Positions 49,991 to 62,770 of a stretch of DNA of 64,000 nt are shown piece after piece. The DNA comes from Callipepla californica brunnescens (Eukaryota; Chordata; Aves; Galliformes; Odontophoridae). Made by a program: the position numbers and the translations under genes. Under the pieces are notes generated by a model, which did no database searches, was not told the origin of the DNA, and was given only the letters and a program-made list of their open reading frames with translations. Where the stretch lies: assembly GCA_023055505.1 (NCBI GenBank), contig JALIRH010000004.1, positions 36,275,502 through 36,339,501 of the forward strand, in the 5' to 3' direction. How positions within the stretch are numbered: position 1 is the first letter of the stretch; each line of letters starts with the position of its first letter.

Positions 49991-51570
49991 AATAGTCTCT
50001 CTAGTCTTTCAAACACTAGTGAATGAACTGGAACAGACTGGGAGGTAAAGTATGTTAGTAAAGACTAGTTCCATCATATGAACGAGAAAATTGAGGCACA
50101 AATGGAAGGCAGGGTGGTCTGAAAATGCATTATCTTGATAAATGGCTACAAGTGGGTACAAAACAGAGTAACTTTCAGTGCTCTGACATTTATTGGGTGT
50201 GCAAAATAAATGTAATCCACAACTATATAGATATTCTGTGGATGTCAAAATCAGATCCTGCTGTAAACGAATGTATTTCTCACAAGGGATATTTGCATTT
50301 AATGACGTCAGTGATTTATGTTGCACATTGGTGTTGTTTTTTTCTTTTTATTGGTGGGGGGAGGGTGGGAAGTGGCGAGGCTTGTTTTTGGTAGTAGGTT
50401 TTTTGCTTTTTTTCTGAAGAACAAAAACACTCCTGTTAGCTTTTGCCATTTCTCTAACCTGTCATGTGTGCTCAACTACAAACTCTACATAGAAATCTCT
50501 ACCAAAAATAATTTCACCACAGAAGATATGAGCTCAGGCTATCCATTTTGGCTTTGAATATCAGCTACAGTACAAACAAGAGTTTGGGAATCCATTATAA
50601 AGGGTAAGTAGCCCTCCACCTGTAAGTCACAAATCTTGCTCTTGTCACACTGGATTGCCTGCTAAGAGCAGTCATAATACCCTACCTTCATACAGAAGTT
50701 AAGAGTAGCTGGAGCACAACCAGAAGAATGAGAAGAAATCCCTCTTTTTGAATGCATCCAAAAAAAGTTATTAATCAGGACACACTACTTAAGCTACCTA
50801 CAAGGCTGTATTTGGTACCTCACATTTGGCTCCACCACTACAGCTGTGCCCATTCTCTGCTGGTTATGCAAAGAGAACCAGTAGTTCCATTCCTTTTAGC
50901 TGCCTATTCATCATGAGGTAAGGATAATTTTCTGCCCAAACCAAAATTAATAGTTAACTTAACCAAACTGTTTTCACAGGAGTTGCTTCAGACTCTATAT
51001 AACTACATCTGGCAAGAAGGTATTATTTCAAAAGCAGAACAGGCAATGAAACCAGTGTCTCTTGATTTTTACTTACATCCAGGTTCACATATCATATGTT
51101 TAAATTTCTCCCTGCAGGTCTAAGTTCTATAAGTTTTAATTAGTTTCTGTAATTCTATAGAAAATGCCCATTCACACTTAGCACCTTAAAAAGTGCAATG
51201 TTCCAAACATACAATACCAAGGTGAGACTAATTGCAGTGAATTTCCATCCATTAGCAGATATCCTGAGCTCATTCTCTGTACAGTACAAGCATTTAAACA
51301 GTGAATATCTAACATCTCCTACAGCAGGGCAACAAAGCACATCCTTATCCTGGTTAGTCCAAGTCTTCGGAGTTTCTATACATGGGCAGCAAGAAGTGGG
51401 GTTTTGACTGTTATACGTTATAGAGCAGAAAAAAAGTTCAGTCTGATTGAGTTATGGTGGCTTGTAAGTTCCAAATTATTTCATTCTAAGAAGAAGCATC
51501 TCCTCCCTAAGACTGTGCAGCTGGGGAACCATCTTCTGATTAAGAGCTGTAATAACTCACACTAAGCGCT

Positions 51571-51593
51571 TTCTTACTCCCAGGGAGTAAGAA
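51571..51593. repeat. inverted repeat, 11-bp arms, 1-nt spacer
   Basis: TTCTTACTCCC, A, GGGAGTAAGAA. The arms are perfect and of mixed sequence. Confidence 0.85.
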
Positions 51594-51996
51594 CACAGAG
51601 AACGATGATTCTTTTTTTTCTCAGCAAGACATTTTTTATCACAGAAAAGGTCTTTTATTGTATTACATTTCTTGAAGGTGTTGAGGGCTCACAATTCAGA
51701 AACATCAGTGACTCCCAAATTTAAACTGGGAGAAGTTAATACACTCATATTTAAAGTTATATTTCTATGCTGGACTTTTTTTTTTTTTTTTTTCTTTTGG
51801 TGAGGCAGAAAGTGATAATTTATTGAATTTTATGTTAACATACACAAATTGAAGAAGTTGTATAGGACAACCAAATGCTTCCCTATCAGAAACAATTTAG
51901 GCAGATAATAGACGTGTCCCCCAACTGCTCTCTCTTGCCTTGATGGCAGTCAGCATATTTTAGCAGATTCAAGATTAATTAGCAGGACTGTATATA

Positions 51997-52010
51997 CTCT
52001 AGATCTAGAG
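51997..52010. repeat. 14-bp palindrome
   Basis: CTCTAGATCTAGAG, self-complementary without spacer. Confidence 0.75.
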
Positions 52011-53579
52011 CTAAGAAATGCAACTTGACCTCTACATTCAGCAGTAGGTCAGACAGTTGGTTTTTTTAGAAGAAAGACAAAGCATGTTTTTCACTACAGT
52101 TAATTATGGAAAGAACCACAATGAAAATGCGAAAGAGAAATTTTCAAATGTTATTCATCTCTTCAGTGTTCAGACTTCCTTAGTTTTGACTGTGTACTTT
52201 TCTGACTATATACAACATTGTACAATATCCTACAACATAACAGTCATGTTGCCAATTACAATTCATGCAACGTTTGAGCAAGTAATACATTAGCCATGGA
52301 CTTCTCTGTATAAATATTTAACATTTCTCTGTTCTCTCAGCAGCTAAATGTCAAATGAAATCATAACATTTCCTAGATTGTTCAAATTACAGCATTATGT
52401 TTATTAAATGTCCGTTCTATGGTGGTTTATGGAAAAGTATTGTTATTTGTTATTATTATCATGACTCTGCATTAGTACAGAGTTCATTTGAACAAATATA
52501 GATATTTCAACAGAGATTGCTGAACCAATTAGATATTTCAGAGTTAGCGTGAAAGGCCTGATTACAGTACTCTGTAAGCAATCTGTAAATCCTTTGAGGT
52601 GAGCCAAGCTCCTGATAAAGGAGCAACCATCAAGACCTGGCACTATCCTTGTTTAAGAATTTGAAAAGGAGAGCCTGAGCACCTGAGGGATGCACAAATG
52701 AATGTGTTATCTACTCTGTGCCTACACAATCATGTTTTCATTAACATCTTGTGATAAGAGTGTGGCTGAAGGAGAACATCCCACATTACCCAGATTATCG
52801 TTGTGATTAAAGCATGGATATTGAATTGAATCATTAATATTCTTAGGCAGATTACTGGGCATATTTATTCTACAGCCAACCCTCTTAAATCTTCTATTGG
52901 ATTTAACTCTCCAGGGGCCTGGTCCTGATAGGTAATCTAAAGACAACTGAAAAAACTGTTAGGACTCTACAAAACTTAAAGCAGCTTTCTGATAGACTTA
53001 TTCCACAGAACTTTTAGAAAATTTGAATGTGAATTGGACATGGCTCTGAAAGTCCTGTAAACACGAATGTGAGGTGGGCAACCTGAATGGCTCTTTCACA
53101 CATGCCTATAGTGTACATGTATTTCCAACATACACTGTTTCGGTTGTGCTAGGAGTACAAGGATATAGGTGGTAAGTGAAGGCCTAGGGTGCTGCTCATA
53201 ATCTTCCTCTTCTGTAGTAGCTAATTCTCTTCTTTTTCAAAGAGAGTATTTCCTTTTCTATTTCTGTTTTTCAAAACACCCACGCTAATCCTCTTCTCTT
53301 ATGTAGATTAGTTCATTATTGTGTAGGAGCACTGGGTTGCCCTGTTTCAACAGCTACTTATTAGGCATTTCAAGTTTGCCATGAGCCACTGACACTGATT
53401 CTATATTGTCTTTTTTTCTTGCCTTTTCTTCCCTTATGCTTCTGTTTCGCAGTTTGGGAGCCATTGCTGCACGTTATTTAAACTGAAATATTCTTAGGTA
53501 ATAATATTCATTAATATTTGAGTATTCCTCCCACTCTTCCCTTTTCCTCCTGGCTTGGCAACTAAGGCAATAAAAAAAA

Positions 53580-53640
53580 TGAAAAATAAAATAAAATAAA
53601 ATAAAATAAAATAAAATAAAATAAAATAAAATAAAATAAA
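53580..53640. repeat. (AAAAT)n pentanucleotide array
   Basis: About eleven near-perfect AAAAT units, 60 bp in all. On the minus strand it reads as TTTTA repeats inside a spurious Phe/Ile/Leu/Tyr-rich frame (53494-53700). Confidence 0.95.
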
Positions 53641-53854
53641 CAACTTAAAATACTTTCTGATTTCCTGAAGAGCATCTTTAACACTGTTGTTCTCCCACAC
53701 ATACTATGCATACTTTATTATCCAAGCGTCCATTTCTTTGTGAGAAAGATGAGCCAAAAAAAGACAGAACTAGTTTCACCAGAGTTCTGGTTATCTGGCA
53801 AGCAAACAAATAATTCAATCAAATCCTTATTTTTTATTATTTTTTATTTCCTAA

Positions 53855-53902
53855 ATTGTCTTTTACCGAATAGCTATTTTTATTGTCTTTTATTGAATAG
53901 CT
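53855..53902. repeat. imperfect direct repeat, about 21-bp units
   Basis: ATTGTCTTTTACCGAATAGC and ATTGTCTTTTATTGAATAGC, each followed by T, lie 27 bp apart with two differences. This is a local duplication. Confidence 0.8.
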
Positions 53903-55552
53903 TATTTCTGCAGAGTAATAGTCTCAAATATTTATTTGTTGTGAATTTTTTTTCAGATAGAAAATTTAGCTAATTACTGAGTAGATAAAGAGGAAAAGTA
54001 CTCTTAACACTTGAGTTTCTGTGAAAGATCAGACTATTATTTTTGCCTGTTCTGAAAAAGCAGACTGTTTTTGTTGTTTTTGATGTTGTGTCAGCTCAGT
54101 ATCCTTGCACTTTAGTCCAGTCTTTAGAATGCTCTTACATCTCACAAAAAATACCATTTGTTTACTGGTACAAAGTAGAGAATTTATTAAATGTAAACAA
54201 ATGTTTTAGTTAAGTGAAACAAGATAATGTATTATCAAAGTATTTGACAGTTGTATTAATTATTCATACTTTTACTTTTAAAATCATAGGTAATCTCTAT
54301 AAGACCACATGAATTCTTTGGTTTCTTACTATGACTCTAGATATGCTAACATTTCAACACTCTTAGGTGCAAGGTAGCAAATCACAGAGTTCTAAATCAA
54401 CTCAGTTTTGACCTTTTTCATTGCAACATGACTAATGAAGGACTATTTCTGCTCTTGGTTCTTCTCTCAGTCCCTAAGCTTTGCTTTTACCTTTTAGGTT
54501 TATGCATGGTACACTCAATAGAAACAGTACATAATAGAGTTGTTTTTGTAAGCCATTAATATACTGTATTATTATCTGTTGTCACACACTGTATTATAGG
54601 TAAATGTATAATTTTCATTCAAGTGATAAACAGTTAATTATCTAAATTAAAACAAGTGCGTGTTTTACAATTATTCTTTTTTTCAATACTTGGGTTTAGT
54701 TTATTTGTGATAAGAATCAGATATTATTTAAATTGAATGCTGAGTGCCACAACAATAAAATAAAATATTAGAAATATTGACTAAATTTCTGACTGCATTA
54801 TCAACAAAACATATGCAAGATTGTTCTACATAAACAAAATATTTTACTGCAGTATTTCCTGGAAAAAATACCTTTCAAGTGAAACTGTTATCGTTTTTAT
54901 CTTCAAGAAGCAATTCTAAAAAACATTCAGAATTACTTAAGAGTCTATTTTTAGAAAATGGCAATTTATAGTGAATGCAGATGATCTGCTCTGTCACATA
55001 ATTTTTCACTTCATCTCAAAGTAAAAATTCTTTAGAATATCATAATATATTCTCAATTCAAGGCTGAAACACTTGCCTTCAATCCTGGTTTTATTCCTTT
55101 GGAGAAAAGTAATGTTTTCTTAGAAATTAATCTATTCTCTGTCTCTAGAAAAGTCAAATTTTGTCAAATCAGAACAAAATTGTTAAGTACCTGCGCACAC
55201 TGAAAGGGCTCTGTGCAATACATGAGTAAAGTACTAATTTTTTTTTTAATGTTATGTGAAGGTGAAATAGTATGAGGTAAAAAAAATATTGAAATTATTA
55301 CTATGAAAAAAATTTGTTATCAGTTTCCTTAACTGAAAAATATTTATAACAATTATCACTTATATTTGTTCTATAGTGGTAGAGTGGGAGATTGTTTTCT
55401 ATTAATTTAGGTTTGACATTTCCATTTAACTCATTATCTCCTTTAGCAAGAGGGAATAGTTTTACATCTTTTCCAGATCACCTACTTAACTATTACAAAG
55501 GCATAATGGGATTCTTATGCAAAGAAAGAAATGTCCTGGGCTGTCCCCTCCT

Positions 55553-55576
55553 GGGGAGGGGAGGGGAGGGGAGGGG
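55553..55576 (+). repeat. (GGGGA)5, canonical G-quadruplex motif
   Basis: Five G4 runs separated by single A residues. Four G-runs with 1-nt loops fit the strict parallel quadruplex pattern on the plus strand. The purine-only character continues with interruptions to about 55612. Confidence 0.92.
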
Positions 55577-57176
55577 AAAAAAGAAATATGGGAGAAGGGA
55601 AAGGGGAAGAACAAAACCAAACTAATAACACGAAGGAAATCATTTGGTACCAGATTAACACACAGTCTCTGAGCAGTGGCTACTCGGCTACTCTGTTAAA
55701 AGTGCACCTTTAGTTTTGTTGCAGAGCATGATGTTATGTAGCAAGGAGTATTCTTTTCATCAGCTGACCTCAAGCGACCAAAAGGCAGAATGAGAAGCAA
55801 ATAAGTCACTGGGCTGTGCAAGCACTGTTCAACAACACTTAAGCATTGCTATGTTATTAAAACTGTTTTACTCATAAATGTAATGCAGCATGATACGGAC
55901 TCCTATGCATAAAGCAAACTCCATCCCAGCCAGACTCAGCATTCTATTTCAGTACATAGGAAACCTAATGCCACTGATGATTTCTTCTTCTTTTTATATC
56001 ATGAATCTTGATCAAAGGAAGAGAATAAAAAGACATATAATTTTAAGTAACTTGGTGCAGATATGATTTAAAGCTATCCCTCTCAGCTTGAAACCCAGGT
56101 CACTTTAAGTCATTCTTGCTTAGACTAAACTCCCTTGCATAAAATGCTCTAGAGAATAACAATCTCTAACCATATTTGTACTATATCACAAACTGCCAGA
56201 TGCCATCCAAGGATGTTACACTTAACTTCTGGTATGAAAATTTGCTTTGCAGAGATGCTATTTCAAATGAACCATCAAGTATCACATTCTTGAGGAGTAA
56301 AGGAACTTTTCCTGGTTCTTTCTGTTATACAACCACTAAAGATAAAGAGGAAAGAACAGAACTTTAATTGATTCAAAGCTGTGTTTACAACTTGGAAAAC
56401 AACTGTTATTTTGTGATTTTGGAAGCCATCCAGGAACTGAAAACTGAATGTTAAGACTGTTGAAGAGTAAAATGTTGTCACAGGTCTTGGCAACATAGTT
56501 TCTCACTATGGCAAAAACAAACTGTGATCAACTGATATAACTCAGAGTGTGAAATAGAAAATTGTTCAACTGAGAATTAGAAGATCAAAAACTACTGTAA
56601 TTACAAAGGTCTCTTTTTGTTCATGTTGGGTTTTTTGTTTTTTTGTTTGTTTCTAAATAAGACTACAGTATGCTACTAGAAAATAAGCATAAGGTTTTAA
56701 ATTTGCTTTGTTAAACAGGGATTTCTCTTATTTCTAAATTTAGCTTGCAACAGCTGGTACTAAGGAAAATGTATTACAGTTGCACTCCTGCTAAAAAAAA
56801 TGCAACTGTAAATGCAAAAAAATATTTTATCAATTAACTATGATAAACTAGCAATATTGTCCATGACAGAATTAAGGTGATAGAGCAAACTTAAGACATT
56901 TTCAGGAAGTTTTGTTTAACTTGCATTCTTCACAAATTTCTATTTATTTTCTGTTGAAATTTAGCAATATGTATGCATGTTGGATTGTTATCCTTCCAAT
57001 ATCTGAAAGAAAAAATTATTACCAGTGAATTTATAGAAATATACCAGCTCTATTCTTACAGTTACTTCTTACTTGATACGTAGAGATGAGCCTGGGAAGG
57101 GAAAGTACAAAACACAGTCAAGAACTGAAAAACAGCTTCCACTGGAGCTGTGGCAATGTATACCACCACCTGAAAT

Positions 57177-57518
57177 TATAGAATCATAGAAAACTTAAGA
57201 GTTGGAAGGGACTTTTTAAGGCCATCTAGTCCAACTCCCCCGCACTGAACAAGGACACCACAGATGGATCAGGTTGCTCAGAACCTGATCCAGACTTGCT
57301 TTAAAAGCTTCCAAGGGAAGGGGCATCAAACACATCACTGGGTAAGCTGCTCCCTGCCTCACCACCTTCACTGTAAAAATTTTTTTCCTTATATCCAACC
57401 TAAATATACTCTCTTTGAGCCTGGAACCTTTTTTGCTTGTTCTGTCACCACAGACCCTGCTAAAGAGTCTGTTCCCTGCTTTGCTGTAGCTCCCCTTGTG
57501 ATACTGAAAGGCCACCAA
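57177..57518 (-). mobile_element. CR1 LINE 3' end, 5'-truncated
   Basis: The left edge is TATAGAATCATAGAAAAC, then 'ttggaagggactttttaaggccatctagtccaactcccc', the antisense CR1 tail. The match continues through 'catcactgggtaagctgctccctgcctcacc', 'ccttatatccaacctaaat' and 'ctgctaaagagtctgttccc'. About 340 bp in minus orientation, among the better preserved CR1 copies here. The overlapping frames at 57216-57518 (minus) and 57264-57554 (plus) are its sense and antisense remnants and are not genes. Confidence 0.9.
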
Positions 57519-60500
57519 CAGGACTTAGTTGTGAACGATGAATTTAATAATTAAAATATGGGATTTCTGACTTTCTGTCTATTATATGCAAAGTATGAAG
57601 CTCCTCAACGTAAATATTGCAAGTCATTTATCAGGATGGAAAATCTCTGTGTTAATATTTTCAGTTACGTGATGCAAAAGCACAGTGACCACTTAGACTC
57701 CCAGCCTTCATGTTAGGAAGTTTCTTTTTCTATTTTGATGAAGCAAGGTTTATTTTTAGTAACTTAGAGATGAAGTTTGACGTTGTTTTTCTGAGTTGGT
57801 TTCATGTTGTCATGAATCTCTAATTACATAATATGACTTTATATCAACCTTCAAAGTATACTTTGAGAAAGCTTATAGTGGTCTTGTTAAAAAGGCACTC
57901 AGTGTTCTGATAAGGTAAGCAATTACTCCTAGATCCCAAGGAAAATGAGAAAAAAAACAAAGACCTATTAGTGTGTTTTTTCAACTAAATTTAAAATTAA
58001 ATTTTTCAACTAATATTGAAAGCGTACCCAATTCTAGAGGAAAGATGCTATGTGGCTTACACAAAAAGACAAGCTTATTCCTTCCCAATACTTTGTCTTA
58101 CAGAACTTAATATCAGTTCAATTGTACAATCCTACTTGTTGGCAGATATATCTTAGGAAGCTTTTTTACTATTTAGGATCATAATAAGTACTTTAAACAC
58201 CAATATGCCAGAGGCTGATGCCTAACCGTACACTGATGTGAAAGCTAATAGTTTTAAAAGCAATAACTCAGTGATTAAGTCATCTTCTTGGACCCAAATA
58301 CCGCAAAGTCTATTTCCTGCTCACTGGATGAGCTTTGTATCCCAATGAAAATTCTTTCATTTCCAGTAGTGAGCTATTAGCCATAATACTTTCTAATACA
58401 AACTGCATTGCAAAATATACATTTTGAAAATATTGCATTTCTAAATATTGTACCTGCACAAAGATCATTTTCTCCAGATGGTCTTCATGTCATAGAAAAT
58501 ACTTTAAAATTCTACAGGTAGTTTCCCGATCCTATTTTCCAACCAAATTGGACAAATCAAACAACTTTGAGAAAGCAACATCTATGACTCTGGAGGTTAT
58601 GTAAAGTATTGGCTGGTGGCCCTATTTTGGAGTGCATGAAATTTATTTCTCTCTGAGAAATAAGATTAGTTTTGTTTGTCTTCATCAGTGTCGCTAAGAA
58701 CAGTACAAGCATTAAATAACAAACTCAAGTTTCATGGACATGTTCTCATCTTGCCAAGACCTAAACATGGGATGACAAGATTTCTGGCACAAATCCAAAC
58801 TGAGAGATGAAACTGAAAGGAATAAGAAGAACATTTCTTTGAGATAAATTAACTCTTCCTTTAATCTTAGCCTTATGACTTCTTACGTAAGTATCCCCAC
58901 AAGCATAGACAATTTGCAAGGGAAGTAAAGAACTTCAGAGCCAAAAGGTAATACTGTTCTTCAAGGTAAGAACTACCCATCTTGTAAGGTGTTTGTGATT
59001 TACCCTAACTTTCCCAAATACCTTTACGTTTACCTGAAGATTTTTATTTCTTTTTTTAAGAAAGGACTTAGAAATCTGCTGATTTAACAGACAAATGAAT
59101 TGGTTAACCCTATATGTATATTCTGTGGACTCTCAATGGGAATATGCTTTTTTGTCTTTTTGAACATTGTCATTAGAATTAAGGGAGACAGATGGAAAAA
59201 TGGAATGAAAAATTGCCGCAACGTAGGAAGAAGTACTGTTTCTAAAGCACAAGGCAAAACTCTTTTCAGTTTACAACAAATTCTTGTGATTAGGAAAACA
59301 TTTATTTCTTCCAGGCCTCCAAGTTACAGAATAGCCTTAGTAACTAATTCATATGCCAGAAAATCACTACAATTATCCCAGAAAAAAAAAGAACAGGAAG
59401 ATTTTTGATGCCACTTGTTTTCTCTTGAAGATAGGTAGACATATGCTTCATGCTCATCACTCTTCCACCACACTCTGTGCTTCCTCACAGACCAATTCAA
59501 ATGTAATTTGACACTGCAAACCAGATTCAGTTTTTCTGCCTGTACTGATAAAAGAATTAGGTAACTAAATCAAGTTATTGTTCCCATGAAACAGTTTTCT
59601 TTCTAATTAAGCTTGTCAGGGACCTTTCAATCTTTGAAGTCAGTAATTATCTTCCCCAAAAACCCAAGAGCTCTAATCTACTCCTCAAATTGTTTTTTTT
59701 AGTCCCTCAGTACTGGAAGATCTTTCCTACACTTACTTATAAATTTTCTTATATATTTTCTTCTGGGACCTGGGAAACTAGAAAGAGTTTTTAAATGGAA
59801 GATTTGCCTTTGGTCTCCAGCTGCTGCTCCAGATGATGAACATAATGCCCTACCTACCTGCCTTGTGCATGTCACCTCTGTCATATCAAAGGCAGTGAGT
59901 TTTTCTAGTTACTTGAATCATGTTCAGTCTCTGGCAAATATAATTATTTTAAAAGTTTGATCCTGCATTTTAATCGATTTTATTCTGGTATTAGGCGGAC
60001 ACTGACATCAGAGGTTCTGATCCTTTTCTCTATTAGGAAACCTGTTTGAAAAATGTCCAAAAAATGTTACTACTAATGTTTTCTTGTAATAATTGAAGTT
60101 GTTTTCTCAAAAAGATAAAAGGTATACAGTTGCACTCTATTCTACTTTGTCACTACCCTGAACCCAAAATAAGCCAGTAAAGTCCATGCAGATGTCAAGG
60201 AAACAGCATGATTCAAGTTTCTTATTATTGATTTTCTATAGATGTTGTATTACATCCTGCATACAACATGCCCAAAGCTGTATTACAGCCAGACTCATTC
60301 TGAATTTTGTTTTATTTTAGGTATAATTTTAGTTCAGAAATTTAGTTAGTAAATGCATCTGTAAATACACACAGTCCACAAGTCTTTTTAGTATCTTCGG
60401 GATTTAGCTCTTAAATAAAAGAAGTCACACAGTGATGGTGAAATATCTATATGAGCAAAATGGAAAATCATTTCTAAACGTGTAAAGGAGCTTATTTAAA

Positions 60501-60690
60501 TTATCAAGATTTATCAGGGCATAATTCATTCAGATGTAACCAACCAATTATACAGTGTTTCAGCATACTGACACGTGACATGAAGGATGTTTTATCTCCA
60601 CAGAAGGTAAAGAAAAAATCTACCGCCACCCAATGAAGGTGCAGTTTTGCTACTGATGCACTTTTATGGGCACCATCCTGCCATGCCTCT

Positions 60691-60714
60691 AGCTTGTTCT
60701 CAAGCTTGTTCTCA
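60691..60714. repeat. 12-bp perfect tandem duplication
   Basis: AGCTTGTTCTCA twice head to tail. Confidence 0.85.
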
Positions 60715-60952
60715 TTTCACTCAGCATTTCTGCCAAGCTTTTGATCAGGGTTCCAAAACAGTTAGGATCTAAACTTCTCTGATTGCTGCCCCAACTCAAG
60801 CCCTAAAAGTACATACCTCAAAATAGCACTTTCAAGAAAAGGTGTAACACTGCTGGCAAAAGGGGCGTGCAGTATGTTTCTTAAGGGCTGTATTTCAGTT
60901 AAGTCGAATTTTCTTTGTACTTCAGTTTTAACTTTCTCCTTTATACCAGTAA

Positions 60953-60968
60953 TAAGCTAATTAGCTTA
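60953..60968. repeat. 16-bp palindrome
   Basis: TAAGCTAATTAGCTTA, self-complementary and centred on a TAATTA-type homeodomain core. Confidence 0.8.
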
Positions 60969-61879
60969 AATAAAGCAGTCACCCTGGCCTCTTGTTATTA
61001 CTCTTTCCTCTATGCCACAACAGTAAACAAATATTAAATAGAAAGAGAACATTCATGAAAACTTTTGTAATTTACCTGTTCTTTGGCAACAAATATGGGC
61101 TCAGCTGGCAATAAACAAATTTTCATATTAACAGCCAGCATACTCAGCCAGCCAGCATTGTTCCAATTGGTGGTAATCAGTTTACTACACACCATGGCCT
61201 TATTATCACAACTATAGTATCAGCAGCTATTTTTGGACTGTACAGCATTATGTGATTTTCAGTGACATACATTTCAAAGAAAAACTTCTGTGCTGCAGGA
61301 AACACACCATGGTTTACCACACAAAGCTCTTCTGCCATTACTACTAAGGAAGTAACTTTTTTTTTTAACAGTATTCAGGGAAACTTCATTTTTTTTAATG
61401 TTTAATTTTAGGAAGTTATTTATTTAATTATTTTTGTCAAATAATTTATTTATTGTAGTTTTCCATATACACAACATTACCTCTTTTTGTTCATCCAGGT
61501 TGTGCAATAAAAATGAAAACATCTAACTACATATTGTTCATATAAATTTGCAGACCTGGGATATCTTAACTTGCATATATTCACATAAAAATTCAAGTTT
61601 ATAAGTGCTTATCTGATTCAAACTGAGATTTTTTTTCTCCTTTTTTTTTACTGCAAAGCATTCTTTGGAAGATTAGGTTTTTTTGTGTGCTTTGGTCTGC
61701 TGGAAACAGGTATCGTCAATGCTAAGGTTTGTACTACATAGAATAAAGATGCTTTTCAAATTTATTTCTTTGTTATTGATTGGCTTTTAGTTTCTGTATA
61801 ATCATTTGTATCTTTCCTGCAAGAAGTATTTAAAGAAAAGAAAGAGAGCTCTCCCCAATTCATTTCCAGAAAACTGGGC

Positions 61880-62000
61880 ACACCGCTTACAATTTGCATT
61901 GTAATTACTTATGAAAAAGAAATGCAATTTATTTGGTTACTGTAACTCATTTGTCAGATATAATTAAAATGACCTCAGGTGGCTGGTTAAAATAGCACCG
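61880..62000. promoter_or_regulatory. candidate conserved noncoding element
   Basis: It contains an ATTTGCAT octamer-type core (CAATTTGCATTGTAATTAC), a second ATGCAAT core, TATAATTAAAATGACCTCAG (nuclear-receptor half-site-like TGACCT) and an E-box-like CAGGTG. It is repeat-free and noncoding. The call is from motif density only. Confidence 0.2.
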
Positions 62001-62730
62001 TTGAATCAAGCAAAAACCAAAACTTTTAAGGAAATAGAATATTCAGTTAATTTTAGCACGGAAGAAAACATAAATTTCTTACACATCTCCTGCAAATAGA
62101 CAAAGATACAATGATAGTAAGCTGTATCTACTCAGGACCTAAGAATGATGGTGATAAAATAATTCTTGATTTAGAATAAATTCATTCATAGTGTAACTTT
62201 GCTGGAATTAAACTAGCAATGAGTCTGATTCCATCTCTTCAGAAAATACTGCGAAGGATGTTGTATATACAAGATGGCTAGCTAGGATTCTAAGTATCCT
62301 TGAAACAAAATATTCATTCTGTTCCATAAAGAATGTGTAAATGAACAGCTCTGCAGGCCATAACTTATGCAGGAATGCATACCTTTTAAATGAATGGAAC
62401 AGTTAAAATCACCAGATCTGCTTATTTTTATGCATGGCCTTGCTTTAGGAGAGTGAATATATACTACATTGCCTCTCTCATACAGCTCTGGTGGAGACCA
62501 CTTGGAAAACTCAGAAAACACAGCTCCAGGAAGTGTAAAACTTTGCTACCGTCTTAAAATAATCTGCATTGTAAAGGTATCTAAACATTTCTTCTTCTGC
62601 TGGCTCTTTGGGACAGTCACAACAGTTTCTGAATGATTCTCTTCCTGTTCAATTTTTCATTTCCTTGTTATTAGAAAAAGACTTACTTGTGCTCAGTGCA
62701 CTGTTTGCTTAAACATAAGGGGGGGAAACA

Positions 62731-62770
62731 ATATATATACATATATATATATATATACACACACATATAT
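62731..62770. repeat. (TA)n(CA)n compound microsatellite
   Basis: Interrupted AT units followed by ACACACAC and AT again. It is preceded by a G7 run near 62719-62725. Confidence 0.9.

Larger units (their letters stand above)
48207..53579. other. AT-rich noncoding stretch
   Basis: No gene recognised. It contains the two candidate regulatory blocks, an AT-rich TATA repeat near 48811-48840, a G-rich patch at 50354-50370 and a T-tract at 51777-51795. Small inverted repeats lie at 48950-48974 and 51571-51593. The longer open frames at 50009-50557 are overlapping chance frames on both strands. Confidence 0.5.
53641..57176. other. AT-rich noncoding stretch with a G-quadruplex-type motif
   Basis: No gene recognised. 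It holds a 21-bp imperfect direct repeat at 53855-53902, the (GGGGA)n motif at 55553-55576 within a purine-rich strand, and a T-rich tract near 56629-56654. Confidence 0.5.

Noticed and set aside
57216..57554. 100- and 96-codon overlapping frames
   Set aside because: Sense and antisense readings of a CR1 3' end.
59100..59408. 102-codon plus-strand frame
   Set aside because: No recognisable domain and no promoter or splice context; judged a chance frame.
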